A DNA stretch of 64,000 bases from positions 32,688,697-32,752,696 of the forward strand of contig CM019701.1 in NCBI GenBank assembly GCA_009760885.1, in the 5' to 3' direction. This DNA is from Achatina immaculata. Lineage: Eukaryota > Mollusca > Gastropoda > Stylommatophora > Achatinidae. A model generated the notes under the pieces. It was not told where the DNA came from and did no database searches. It was given only the letters and a program-made list of their open reading frames with translations. Shown here piece by piece: positions 34,049 through 43,532 of the stretch. The position numbers and the translations under genes were made by a program. How positions within the stretch are numbered: position 1 is the first letter of the stretch; each line of letters begins with the position of its first letter.

Positions 34049-34548
34049 TGACTGACTGTTCCTTCCACTCCTGTCTCTCTCTTTCACACACACACAAACA
34101 CACACGCTCACATTTCTTTCGCAGGTAAGCACCCCAGTTATTCTATTGCATATCGCAATATATAGCAGTATACGGGTTACTAGGCTGATTGGACCTTGTA
34201 TATAGTGGCTGATTGGAGACCTTGTATGTAGTGACTGATTAGACCCTGTATGTAGTGGCTGAGTGTAACTTGCTGCAGCACACAAATAAGCATTTGAACA
34301 TTGGTCATTTGGTCATGTGACTGAGCTCCTATTGAGCGGAGTCACGAAAGGGTTTCTGGCGGGAACTTCTGGAGAGAGAGAACGTGGAAGCTAAAGGACG
34401 GAAACGTGCTAACTTCTTAATCTATCTACGTGGGTGCTGAGAATGTGATTTTAAACATATGAGAGATATTGGTGTTGGATTTTTGCTTGGACATACTGCA
34501 GTCTTCGTTCCTAAGTCGAGGTCAAAGTCAGCGTGAAATGTTTTCGTT

Positions 34549-35216
34549 TGTTTGGATGTTGATGTATGCTAAAGTTGTTACTACATACAACAAGAGTCAT
34601 CACACACGCATTCATCCACTTGGATGTTGATGTATGTTAAGTTGTTACTACATACAACAAGAGTCATCACACACGCATTCATCCACTTGGATGTTGATGT
34701 ATGTTAAATTGTTACTACATACAACAAGAGTCATCACACACGCATTCATCCACTTGGATGTTGATGTATGTTAAATTATTACTACATACAACAAGAGTCA
34801 TCACACACGCATTCATCCGCTTGGATGTTGATGTATGTTAAATTGTTACTACATACAACAAGAGTCATCACACACACACACATTCATCCACTTGGATGTT
34901 GGCGTATGTTAAGTTGTTACTACATACAACAAGAGTCATCACACACACACACACATTCATCCACTTGGATGTTGGTGTATGTTAAGTTGTTACTACATAC
35001 AACAAGAGTCATCACACACACACATTCATCCACTTGGATGTTGGTGTATGTTAAGTTGTTACTACATACAACAAGAGTCATCACACACACACACACATTC
35101 ATCCACTTGGATGTTGGTGTATGTTAAGTTGTTACTACATACAACAAGAGTCATCACACACACACATTCATCCACTTGGATGTTGGTGTATGTTAAGTTG
35201 TTACAACCCACAACAT
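34549..35216 (+). repeat. 67-bp minisatellite, split by an RT-A insertion
   Basis: Ten or so units of GATGTTGATGTATGTTAAAT followed by TGTTACTACATACAACAAGA and GTCATCACACACGCATTCAT. The period is 67 bp at the left and lengthens to the right as an internal (CA)n grows. A further partial unit resumes at 35824-35860 beyond the RT-A copy, so the element landed in the array. Confidence 0.93.
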
Positions 35217-35823
35217 GGTGGAGTTTTTAATATCTTGAATCATTACTAACTAATAATGGAGATACAACGAGAGAAATTAAAAGGAGGACATCTATCGCTC
35301 TTCAAAAAGTAAAACAAAGAACCTGTGGACAGGAAAAGACAGAACTACAAAAATAAATTTTTTTAAGAGCATGCATCTTTCCCATCACAACATATGCCTG
35401 TGAGACCTGGACACTTAACAAAACAGCTGAGAAACACATACATGCCTTTGAATGTAAATGCTACAGGTGGGTTCTTCAGATATTATGGACACACAAAAAA
35501 AAACAAATATATCCATACTACAAGAACTTAATATTGAAGAAGGCTGGCTAGTAAAGAGGATTAAAGAGAGAAAACTTAAATATTTTGGACACATTAAACG
35601 TCATGATAATTTAGAGAAGACCGTCTTGGAAGGGTACATAATGGGAAAAATAAAGAGAAGAAGACCAAGGCGAAAATGGCTGCAAGACATCGTTGATGAT
35701 CTGCGAATGGACATATTATCAGCAGCAGGGCATCTTGCTCACAACCGAGAGGCCTACAGGAGACCTGTTGGGGGGTGGGGGGGGGGCAAAGTTCCGCAAG
35801 GGACATGCAAATGACTGACTAAC
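35217..35823 (+). mobile_element. Retrotransposon RT-A inserted in the 67-bp minisatellite
   Basis: Reads the RT-A 3' region (NIEEGWLVKRIKERKLKYFG, HIKRHDNLEKTVLEGYIMGK) ending (ATGACTGAC). Left flank CACAACATGG and right flank TACAACATGA are consistent with a short target duplication of satellite sequence. Frameshifts are present. Confidence 0.85.
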
Positions 35824-35999
35824 CTACAACATGAATCATCACACACGCATTCATCACCACTAGATCATTCTGTACACACATACTCATATTTACCTCGCTT
35901 ATTCTGACATACACCTCAGTACTCCTAGCGCATATCACTCCCGTCTCTCTCTCTCTCTCTCTCCCTCTCACACACACATACACACACACACAAATGTTC

Positions 36000-37030
36000 C
36001 TGCACATTGCACAACCCTTTAAAAAAAGAAATTCAAATACCCTTTTTAATAAATAATTCATCCGCTTTTTATTTTGTCTATTTTTGTCTACGCCTGTATG
36101 TTTGTCTTTCACATCAACATAATGTTTGTTTAAACACTAACATGCAAATACGCAACGTGATTATGTTAAGTCGCAGTTGATACCTAAAGGGACATAACTG
36201 CGAGGTATGTAATTTGGTGTAAACATAAAGGGGCATAATTACCAAGTAAGTAAATAGCAGCATTTCTGTGCAGCAAACTTGTGCTACATTTCTGGTGAAT
36301 ATGTGAATAAAGGTACTCTAAGTGAATATTTTATCAATGTAACTTTACCGAGCGTGTGTTATACCAGAAAAGCAAGTGAAAGCACGCACGCACGCACACA
36401 CACACACACGAGGAGATATGGTCGGCAGCATTTAAGAAGTAATGGAAGAATGTAACGCCCTTGCATCCCAGGTCATCTCCCTCTCCCTCTAACTCTCACT
36501 CTGAACCACAAAACCCATCTACACTCCCATGAAAATTGTATCTCATTAACATACACTTCATTTCATCACAAATTTATGTTTTAATTTCAAAAATCCTGTA
36601 TTATGCAACTATGCATGTATATAAATATGTACTTTTTTATGTGAATGAAATGTAAAATGTTTCTGGAAATAGAGTTTAAAAAAAATTTACTAAAGATTTC
36701 CGTGGAGAGGAGCAATATAATGAGTCTAAAACTTATTTTTCAAACCCCACCCAGTGGGATGTATCAAATAAATGAATGGTTGGTGTTGTTGTTTGTCAGT
36801 CCTGCTTTCTTTCAGCACCGAAGCAAGTGTTCAGAAGCTGTTTTCCCGTTATTATTGCTCATGTAAAAAAGTAAGGTTGCAGTGGTGTCAAGCGCACCAG
36901 TCACGTTGTCATGAGTGAAATAAAATCAAATATGGCACGAAAAAAAAAAGATCAACAAGGTGATCCTTCTGTTCAGTCTAAGCTTTTAATCTACAAACCC
37001 TCACCACCTCACCGTGCTACAATTATCTAG
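36000..37030. other. Intergenic, nothing coding recognised
   Basis: AT-rich. It contains (CT)n/(CA)n around 35940-35990, (CA)n at about 36388-36410, and a pair of short similar blocks AAAGGGACATAACTG / AAAGGGGCATAATTA near 36187 and 36228. Confidence 0.6.
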
Positions 37031-37039
37031 CACCACCAT

Positions 37040-38064
37040 TCATTCATTCATTCATTTGCATGTCCCTTGCGGAACTTTGCCTCCCAAACAGCACTCCTGT
37101 AGGCCTCTCGGTTATGAGCAAGATGCCGTGCTGCTGCTGCGTCCATTTGCAGATCGTCAACGATTTCTTGCAGCCATCTTCGTTTTGGTCTTCCTCTTTT
37201 TCTTTTTCCCATTATGTATCCTTCCAATATGGTCTTCTCTAAATTATCATGACGTTTAATGTGTCCAAAATATTTAAGTTTTCTCTCTTTAATCCTCTTT
37301 ACTACCCAACCTTCTTCAATATTAAGCTCTTGTAGTATAGATATATTTGTTCTTTTTTTTGTGTCCACGATATTTGAAGAACTCTTCTGTAGCATTTCAA
37401 GGCATTTATGTGTTTCTCAGCTGTTTTGTTAAGTGTCCAGGTCTCACAGGCATATGTTGTGATGGGAAAGATGCACAACCTTAAAAATCTTATTTTTGTA
37501 GTTCGTCTGCTCCTCTCCACAGATTCTTTATTTGTTTTACTTTCTGAAGATCAATAGATGTCCTCCTTTTAATTTCCCTCATTGTGTCTCCATTATTAGT
37601 TAGCAGTGATCCAAGATATTCAAAACTCTCCACTTCTTCCAATTTTTCCTCATTGATACATATTTCTGCTGCTTTGTTTCTTTTGTCAGTTGTCATCAAT
37701 TTAGTTTTCTTCACATTAAGATAGAGGTTCTGCTCTTCGCTGTTCTTACGGACTGACATAATTAGTTTTTCCATTCCTTTTTGTTTTGTGAACAGTAATA
37801 CTGTGTCATCAGTATATCTAATATCTGGTATTTCATAACCTCCAATTGTTATGGCATCGTAATATTCTTTGTCTACATCTTCTCTAACATTCCTCATTAT
37901 ATTTTCAGTATACAAGTTAAATAAGTAGGGTGACAATATGCACCCCTGACGGACCCCTTGCTTTATGTCAAACCAAATTGTTGTTTCACCATTTATTCTT
38001 ACTGCTGCTTGTTGGTCTAGATACAGCAGTGATGTTAATTGTATCAAATGTGTTGGAAATCCCA
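37040..38064 (-). mobile_element. Retrotransposon RT-A, longest copy, with 8-bp target duplication
   Basis: 1,025 bp. The minus strand reads GFPTHLIQLTSLLYLDQQAA, then IKQGVRQGCILSPYLFNLYT and GGYEIPDIRYTDDTVLLFTK. It then reads YLGSLLTNNGDTMREIKRRT, RKRGRPKRRWLQEIVDDLQM and WEAKFRKGHANE with a (GAAT)n tail. RT palm motifs are visible, but the catalytic box reads YTDD, not YADD. ACCACCAT flanks it at 37032-37039 and 38065-38072. A frameshift near 37500 breaks it. Confidence 0.92.
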
Positions 38065-38104
38065 ACCACCATGCGGTGAAAAAAAGAAGAGAGAGAAAAA
38101 AAAT

Positions 38105-38148
38105 GAGGAAAAAATAGAACACCCCCCCCCCTTTTTTTTTTACACACA

Positions 38149-38185
<37 letters not shown>
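38105..38185 (+). repeat. C/T-run plus (CA)n microsatellite
   Basis: C10-T10 at about 38121-38141, then (CA)n at about 38147-38182, directly upstream of the FAU pseudogene. Confidence 0.85.
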
Positions 38186-38232
38186 TCACTATACAAGTGG
38201 GATAACGTGAAAGAACAAGAAATTAAACTAAA

Positions 38233-38592
38233 ATGCCACGTTCTTCTGGAGTCAACTGAAACATACACCTTGGACCTATCTCATCAGAAGACAGTCGATT
38301 ACGTGAAAGTTCTCGCAGCAGAGCACGAAGGCCTGCCAACGGAGGACATGGCCGTAATCTGAGAAGGTCAGTCTCTGAATTATGCCTTTAGGATTGAATC
38401 AATCATGAATGTAGAATTCAGAATCCATGTCAGCTTGACTCGTGCTGGCAAAGTTCATGGTCAAACCCCCAGAAGTAAAATGCAGGAGAAGAAGGCTACA
38501 CGAGGAAAACTTTGCATGCAGTACAGCAAGCGCTTTGTAGACGTCGTTGATGAATTTAGGCGCAAGAAGAGACCAGCGTTCGTTTATAAATG
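38233..38592 (+). pseudogene. FAU: Processed FAU (FUBI-eS30) pseudogene
   Basis: FAU encodes a ubiquitin-like protein (FUBI) fused to 40S ribosomal protein eS30. One continuous frame covers both halves without introns. The FUBI part reads CHVLLESTETYTLDLSHQKT and LAAEHEGLPTEDMAVI, then a TGA at 38359, then EGQSLNYAF. The eS30 part reads VSLTRAGKVHGQTPRSKMQE, MQYSKRFVDVVDEFRRKKRP and a final stop. Human eS30 (recalled) has SLARAGKVRGQTPK and MQYNRRFVNVV at the matching places. The lack of introns, the in-frame stop, the lost initiator (LKCHVLL where MQ-HVLL is expected), the degraded junction (no LGGK before eS30) and eroded Lys tracts all indicate a retrocopy. No poly(A) or target duplication was identified. 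Confidence 0.9.
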
Positions 38593-38839
38593 AAATGAAT
38601 GTTGTATTTGAATCAATACCTTGTCCATTTTAAAAAGTGAATTATGGTTTCATACTTCCGACCTGCCGAAGACGGAGAGTGTTGGATGGGGCGCAGTTCC
38701 CGGGTAAGACTCACTTACGAGGTTAAGAATGCTCTTGATACAATCCAGTCTCGTGGTATGGCTTCGTTCCGGCCCTTCTCGAGCGGGAAGGGAAAGGGAT
38801 GATTCCCACGCCTATAAACAACAAACCAAGAGAACAATC

Positions 38840-39130
38840 CCCAACGACAGCCTGAAATGATCAGAAAATCAGGCCAGAGCCAACAAACTCAACAGTCCAG
38901 TCTCACACAGATGAGTGTCCATGTGGCAGTGCAGTCCAGACTCCAGAAAACATCCTACAAGAATGCCCAAACAACGCAGACCTGAGGCTTGAGACATGGC
39001 CAGAAGACACAAGCTCGGGGAAAAAGCTTTGGGGCTCCTATCAGGATCTGGAGAAGACTGCGAGCTTTGCATGTCAACAGAGATCAGGATCTGAAGTGAC
39101 CAACAACCTCGAACGCAGAAGAAGAGGAAG
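38840..39130 (+). mobile_element. Retrotransposon RT-G C-terminal fragment with Cys motif
   Basis: Reads SHTDECPCGSAVQTPENILQ, then ECPNNADLRLETWPEDT and KLWGSYQDLEKTASFACQQR. The C-x-C...C pattern with LETWP is the C-terminal Cys-rich end of a non-LTR ORF2. A shorter copy lies at 25195-25400. Confidence 0.78.
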
Positions 39131-39310
39131 AAGAGTTTCAGAAAACGCCACCTTCCTCTCCCGTGACGCTCTTGACTGTTTGGTTCATATGTGACTTCTG
39201 CCAATGAAAGGTTTGAAAAAAAGGCACGTTGTTTAGGAGGCTCCACCACCGTGGGGAAGTACACTGACGTAACCCAACGTTAATGCATTTCTCCACGGTA
39301 GTGAGGCCTT

Positions 39311-39555
39311 AAGAGAGAAAACTTCAATATTTTGGACACATTAAAAGTCATGATAATCTAGAGAAGACCATCTTGGAAGGGTACATAATGGGAAAAAGAA
39401 AGAGAGGGAGACCAAGGCAAAGATGGCTGCAAGACATGGTTAATGATCTGCAAATGGATGCATCAGCAGCAGGCCATCTTGCTCACAACCGAGAGGCCTA
39501 CAGGAGTGTTGTTCGGGAGGCAAAGTTCCGCAAGGGGCATGCAAATGAATGAATG
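39311..39555 (+). mobile_element. Retrotransposon RT-A 3' end with 10-bp target duplication
   Basis: 245 bp, starting AAGAGAGAAAACTTCAATAT and ending GCAAATGAATGAAT. GTGAGGCCTT flanks it at 39301-39310 and 39556-39565, one of the cleanest insertions in the window. Confidence 0.92.
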
Positions 39556-39834
39556 GTGAGGCCTTTGAGACAACATGCGTTGATCTATCTATTTAACTTC
39601 CTCGTCTACAAGAAAACAATGTTGCAGGAACAAAAATACAAGAGAGATAATTTCGCCTGGCCCCGATGAAATCATTATTTTTTAAATACTAATCCGTGTC
39701 CTTGACCTGACAGCCATATGTGTACTGTACACAAAATGTTTGGAAGCAAAGGTGACTTGCTAGTGTGAATGTACAGTTGTCAATGGCAGCGAATCAAGAG
39801 ACCATGTCACATCTCCGTTGCATCAGCAACCCTT

Positions 39835-40070
39835 ATATATACCAGTCATTTGCGTATCCGTTGCGGAACTTTGCCACCCTAACAACTCTCCTGTAGGCAC
39901 CTCCGTTGTAAGCAAGATGCCCTGCTGTTGATGCATTTATTTGCAGATTACCAACGATGTCTTGCAGCCATCTTCGCTTTGGTCTTACTCTCTTTCTTTT
40001 TCCCATTATATACCCTTCCAAGAATGTCTTCTCTAAATTCTCATGACGTTTAATGTGTCCAAAATATTAA
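39835..40070 (-). mobile_element. Retrotransposon RT-A 3' fragment
   Basis: The minus strand reads MEGYIMGKRKRVRPKRRWLQ then DIVGNLQINASTAGHLAYNG. Its 3' flank CCTTATATATACCAGTCATT closely resembles that of the copy at 42625. Confidence 0.85.
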
Positions 40071-40084
40071 TCGTCCTAGCATGG

Positions 40085-40255
40085 CTGACTGCTGGTGCGG
40101 TCCAGAGAGCGGTATAGGTTGCCAAGAAGCTCGCATCTTTTAAGGTCCTCTCCAGACCTCCAAGCTAGCCACCGTAACTCAGCTAACATTTCATGTCTTC
40201 ACAGCGTCGGCTGCAGAGAACACTCTACTCGCAGTTCCAGGAATATAAAACAACA
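40085..40255 (+). repeat. SINE-like repeat, family 2, copy 3 (partial)
   Basis: Shares GGCTGACTGCTGG near the start with 11155-11465, and CACAGCGTCGGCTGCAGAGA and CGCAGTTCCAGG near the end. Confidence 0.6.
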
Positions 40256-40259
40256 GCCA

Positions 40260-41290
40260 AGTATTTCATAAAACAGCGATTTATGAGTTAAATATGGCTG
40301 ACGGCAATGAACAGAGCTAGCCTATAGCAAAATCGCAACTTGGACCTACTGGACAGATCCTGACACTTTGGAGGCTGTAACTCTTTGATATTTGGGAGCA
40401 GGCCCGGATTTAGACCGATTTCATAGATTCGGCCGAACCAGGCCCAGAGGTTGCGTGAAAAGGGGGGGGGGGGTGCTGAAGAAATGAACACATACATTCA
40501 CACTGCAAAGGATTCGCTCACTTCAGTGAGAACAGATGGGTGTATGGTTCAGTTTTACAGAAAGAAAGAATGAAGAAATTGTGCAGAAACAGGAATGACT
40601 GAAAGCAAGACACACACAAATGAAGAACGCACAACAATAAAATATTTCGGCAAATGATTTTTTTCAAGGATCACATACAAAAACAACATAACAGATAAAA
40701 ACATGAAAAATGTATGAAAAATATAGACAAGTTTTTTTTTTGCCTTCCTCTTAGTAAGAGAGTTGTGCACAAAATGCGCCCAGATAGACTTAGTAGAGCA
40801 CGAAATGAAAGCCAGCGATTGACTGAGAAATTGACACAAAGGGTACCATATGGTAAACAACATGGCTAAATGCCACAGATAGCCATAGCTTGCCATCATC
40901 TTACAGCAAATGAGACCAAAAGATCAGATAGACCACAAATGTATCTATTGCTTTGCTGTGGTCTCTCTCGTTTGTAAAGTTTGTTAGCAAAGAGTTTACT
41001 GCAGTGCCTCGCATTTGAAAGTACGGCCGAACTGTCCATTTTATTTGTCATCTACTGGAAATCCCCGTTTAGTCACATACCCACATTGATAAGGTGGGGG
41101 AAAAAACTGAAGGAGGCTGCGGCCAATGTTAAATTCTTCATTCCTCCTTCCCTCACCTCACCAATATAGTCTGTCTAATATATCTTCGCCTCACAACTAC
41201 AGCATCTGAAGAATCAAAAATTCTGATGTCATTTCAGTGTCCAGTAAGTGGCATAGGTAAGAGTAAAGCAAAGCAACTGATAAATTTGCG

Positions 41291-41339
<49 letters not shown>

Positions 41340-42105
41340 GCTAAAACTTAACCTGACTGAAACAGACAGCCAGACAAAACAAAAACAAAAATTGCCTAGT
41401 ATGTGACGGAATTTTCCTACTTTTGCCACATGTCCACACGCTTTATCACTACATCAAGCGCTTTACACAGCTTCTTTTTTTTTCGAACGTCAACATAAGA
41501 ATTTTAGGAAGAAATACTTCAGCAGCTACCATCTTTTAGGTAAGAACTATCGATGTACGGGTCATTTCGAAAATGAATTAGCTTCAAACTTTTAATGATG
41601 TTGCTAGAATACTTCACCAGTGACGCATCACAATTTAGTGTTTAAATTTAAAACACAGGAACAAGACAGAGACACCACGTTTGATTTCTATTCCCGGGAG
41701 TGTTTGCGTGTGCTCTAAATGTATTGCTATGCTAGCGTAGACGTAAGCACATTGCTAGTATACAGCTCAGATTTATATTTTGATACCTTATTAAGCGCAT
41801 GCGCGCGTGCGCACACATATTATACTACGATTGTCTATCTGAAATCAATTCACAAAAAAATCTGTATTAACAGCAAACACTGTTTGTGTAACCAGTTTTT
41901 CGAGAATGTGGCAGAAAAAACAGGAATTTTCAGAGAGCTTCGCCTAAGGCATGCAGTTTGGCGTGCATGCACAAACACAGGTCGTGCCTAGAATGCACGA
42001 CTCAGATGATTAGACACGAGAGATGTTTCTTGAATTAGATGATCATATACAAAATATGCTTCCTCGCTGTCCTCTCATTGACTGTCCTTTCACACAATAT
42101 TCGAA
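40260..42105. other. Intergenic, no gene recognised
   Basis: Includes a G-run near 40462, a (CT)n tract at 41287-41336 and a (GCGC/CGTGCGCAC) patch near 41798-41812. No ORF resembles a known protein. Confidence 0.55.
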
Positions 42106-42109
42106 GCTG

Positions 42110-42470
42110 TATGGGGGTGGTTAGGAAAATGCTGTCCGATTAGGCAATCAGAGTGACCCACAGCTGATATCCTAGCGTCAGGGTTAGCGAACAATAGCTG
42201 ACCAAGACCTTGTCCCATCTCTCCGTTGGTACCCCTAGTAACAGATCAGTAACGAGGCAGGGATCGCTATTTGTCCCCATGGCGGTGGAGTCTGCTAAGG
42301 AAGCATTACATACCCCCCCCCCTGCTTTTTAGCTGTACCCCGGGACTGAAAAAAAGTAGTTGCAATAACCTGCTCCCACTCCGATATGATGCTGTACCTC
42401 AACACCTCCACAGCATCGGCTACAAAGAACACCAGCTCGCAGTTACAGGGAGATAGCACAAGACAAGACA
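42110..42470 (+). repeat. SINE-like repeat, family 2, copy 4
   Basis: Best match to 31280-31625, ending in (ACAAG)n at 42459-42473, a simple tail consistent with a retroposed element. Confidence 0.8.
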
Positions 42471-42624
42471 AGTCAACACATCTGAAAGTTTCCAGAATTC
42501 AGGGACAAGTTACAACCAACCGCTGAAAATGCCACTAGGTTAAGTATAGACTTTTATCTGTTTATTTTTACATCGTGCGTGCTGGATATAATAAAATATT
42601 TCAGTGCGACAACCTGACACCCCT

Positions 42625-43116
42625 TATATATACTAGTTATTTGAATGTCCCTTGAGCAACTTCCCCCCCCCCCCCCCCCCCAACAGCTCTCTTGCAGGCT
42701 TTTCGGTTCTGAGCAAGATGGCCTGCTGCTGATGCATCCATTTGCAGATCATCAACGATGTCTTGCAGCCGTCTTCGCCTTGGTCTTCCTCTCTTTCTTT
42801 TTTCCCATTATGTTTCCTTCCAAAACCGTCTTCTCTAAATTATCATGACATTTAATGTGTCCAGAATATTTAACTTTTCTCTGTTTAATCCTCTTTACTA
42901 GCCAGCCTTCTTCAATATTAAGTTCTTGTAATACTGATATATTTGTTCTTTTTTGTGTCCATGACATTTGAAGAAATCTTGTGTAACATTTACATTCAAA
43001 GGCATTTATGTGTTTCTCAGCTGTTTTGTTAAGTGTTCAGGTCTTACAGGCATATGTTGCGATGGAAAAGATGCATGCCCTTAAATATCTTATTTTTGTA
43101 GTTCTGTCTGTTCCTT
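42625..43116 (-). mobile_element. Retrotransposon RT-A 3' fragment with C22 run
   Basis: The minus strand reads SWTQKRTNISVLQELNIEEG then WLVKRIKQRKVKYSGHIKCH and a basic tail. A run of about 22 C at 42664-42683 replaces the normal CCTCC of the family. Truncated at both protein ends. Confidence 0.85.
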
Positions 43117-43124
43117 ATAAACTC

Positions 43125-43126
<2 letters not shown>

Positions 43127-43166
<40 letters not shown>
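43127..43166 (+). repeat. (TA)n microsatellite
   Basis: About 19 TA dinucleotides upstream of the FPGS copy 2 start region. Confidence 0.95.
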
Positions 43167-43168
<2 letters not shown>

Positions 43169-43426
43169 CCAACACCATCATTGTCTTTCCCCCCCCCCTA
43201 GCTTTGGAGACTAACAATTTCAGTTCAGCAGTAACAAGCATAAACCCCAGATACAGATATCGCTGTTTGCTGAAGCAAACTCAGCCTTCAAACAAGTCTT
43301 TTATGCAAAAGATGACAACAACCCGTTTCCCCTAAGCCGGCGAGTTTGTCTGCGTGAGGGAGACACAAGAGAGCGAGGGAGATCCAACCGATCTGGCTTT
43401 ATCGAGTTCCCGCCGGTTTGTTTGGC

Positions 43427-43466
43427 TTATAAGCGCGAAACGAAAGGGACTTTTTTTTTCATTCAG
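43427..43466 (+). promoter_or_regulatory. Candidate core promoter of FPGS copy 2
   Basis: TTATAAG at 43427-43433 is followed ~34 bp later by a TTCATTC initiator-like motif (about 43459-43465) and then the ATG at 43503. Spacing suits TATA plus Inr, but this is motif reading only. Confidence 0.3.
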
Positions 43467-43502
43467 AGATTTTCGTGCATAATCAGATCAGTCAACAAAG
43501 AA

Positions 43503-43532
43503 ATGTTAACGGACATAGAAAGGAGTTATAAT
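43503..43532 (+). CDS. FPGS: FPGS copy 2, candidate first coding exon
   Basis: ATG at 43503 gives MLTDIERSYN and meets the donor GTAAGT at 43533 in phase 0, as needed by the next exon (EAIETLN). The resulting SYN-EAIETL junction mirrors EYQDAVRML in human FPGS. The exon is tiny, so chance cannot be excluded. Confidence 0.55.

Noticed and set aside
34768..35127. 119-codon His/Thr-rich ORF
   Set aside because: Translation of the 67-bp minisatellite; no family similarity.
37490..38179. 229-codon reverse transcriptase ORF considered as a live element
   Set aside because: Element is 5' truncated, lacks an endonuclease, and is frameshifted before its C-terminal tail.
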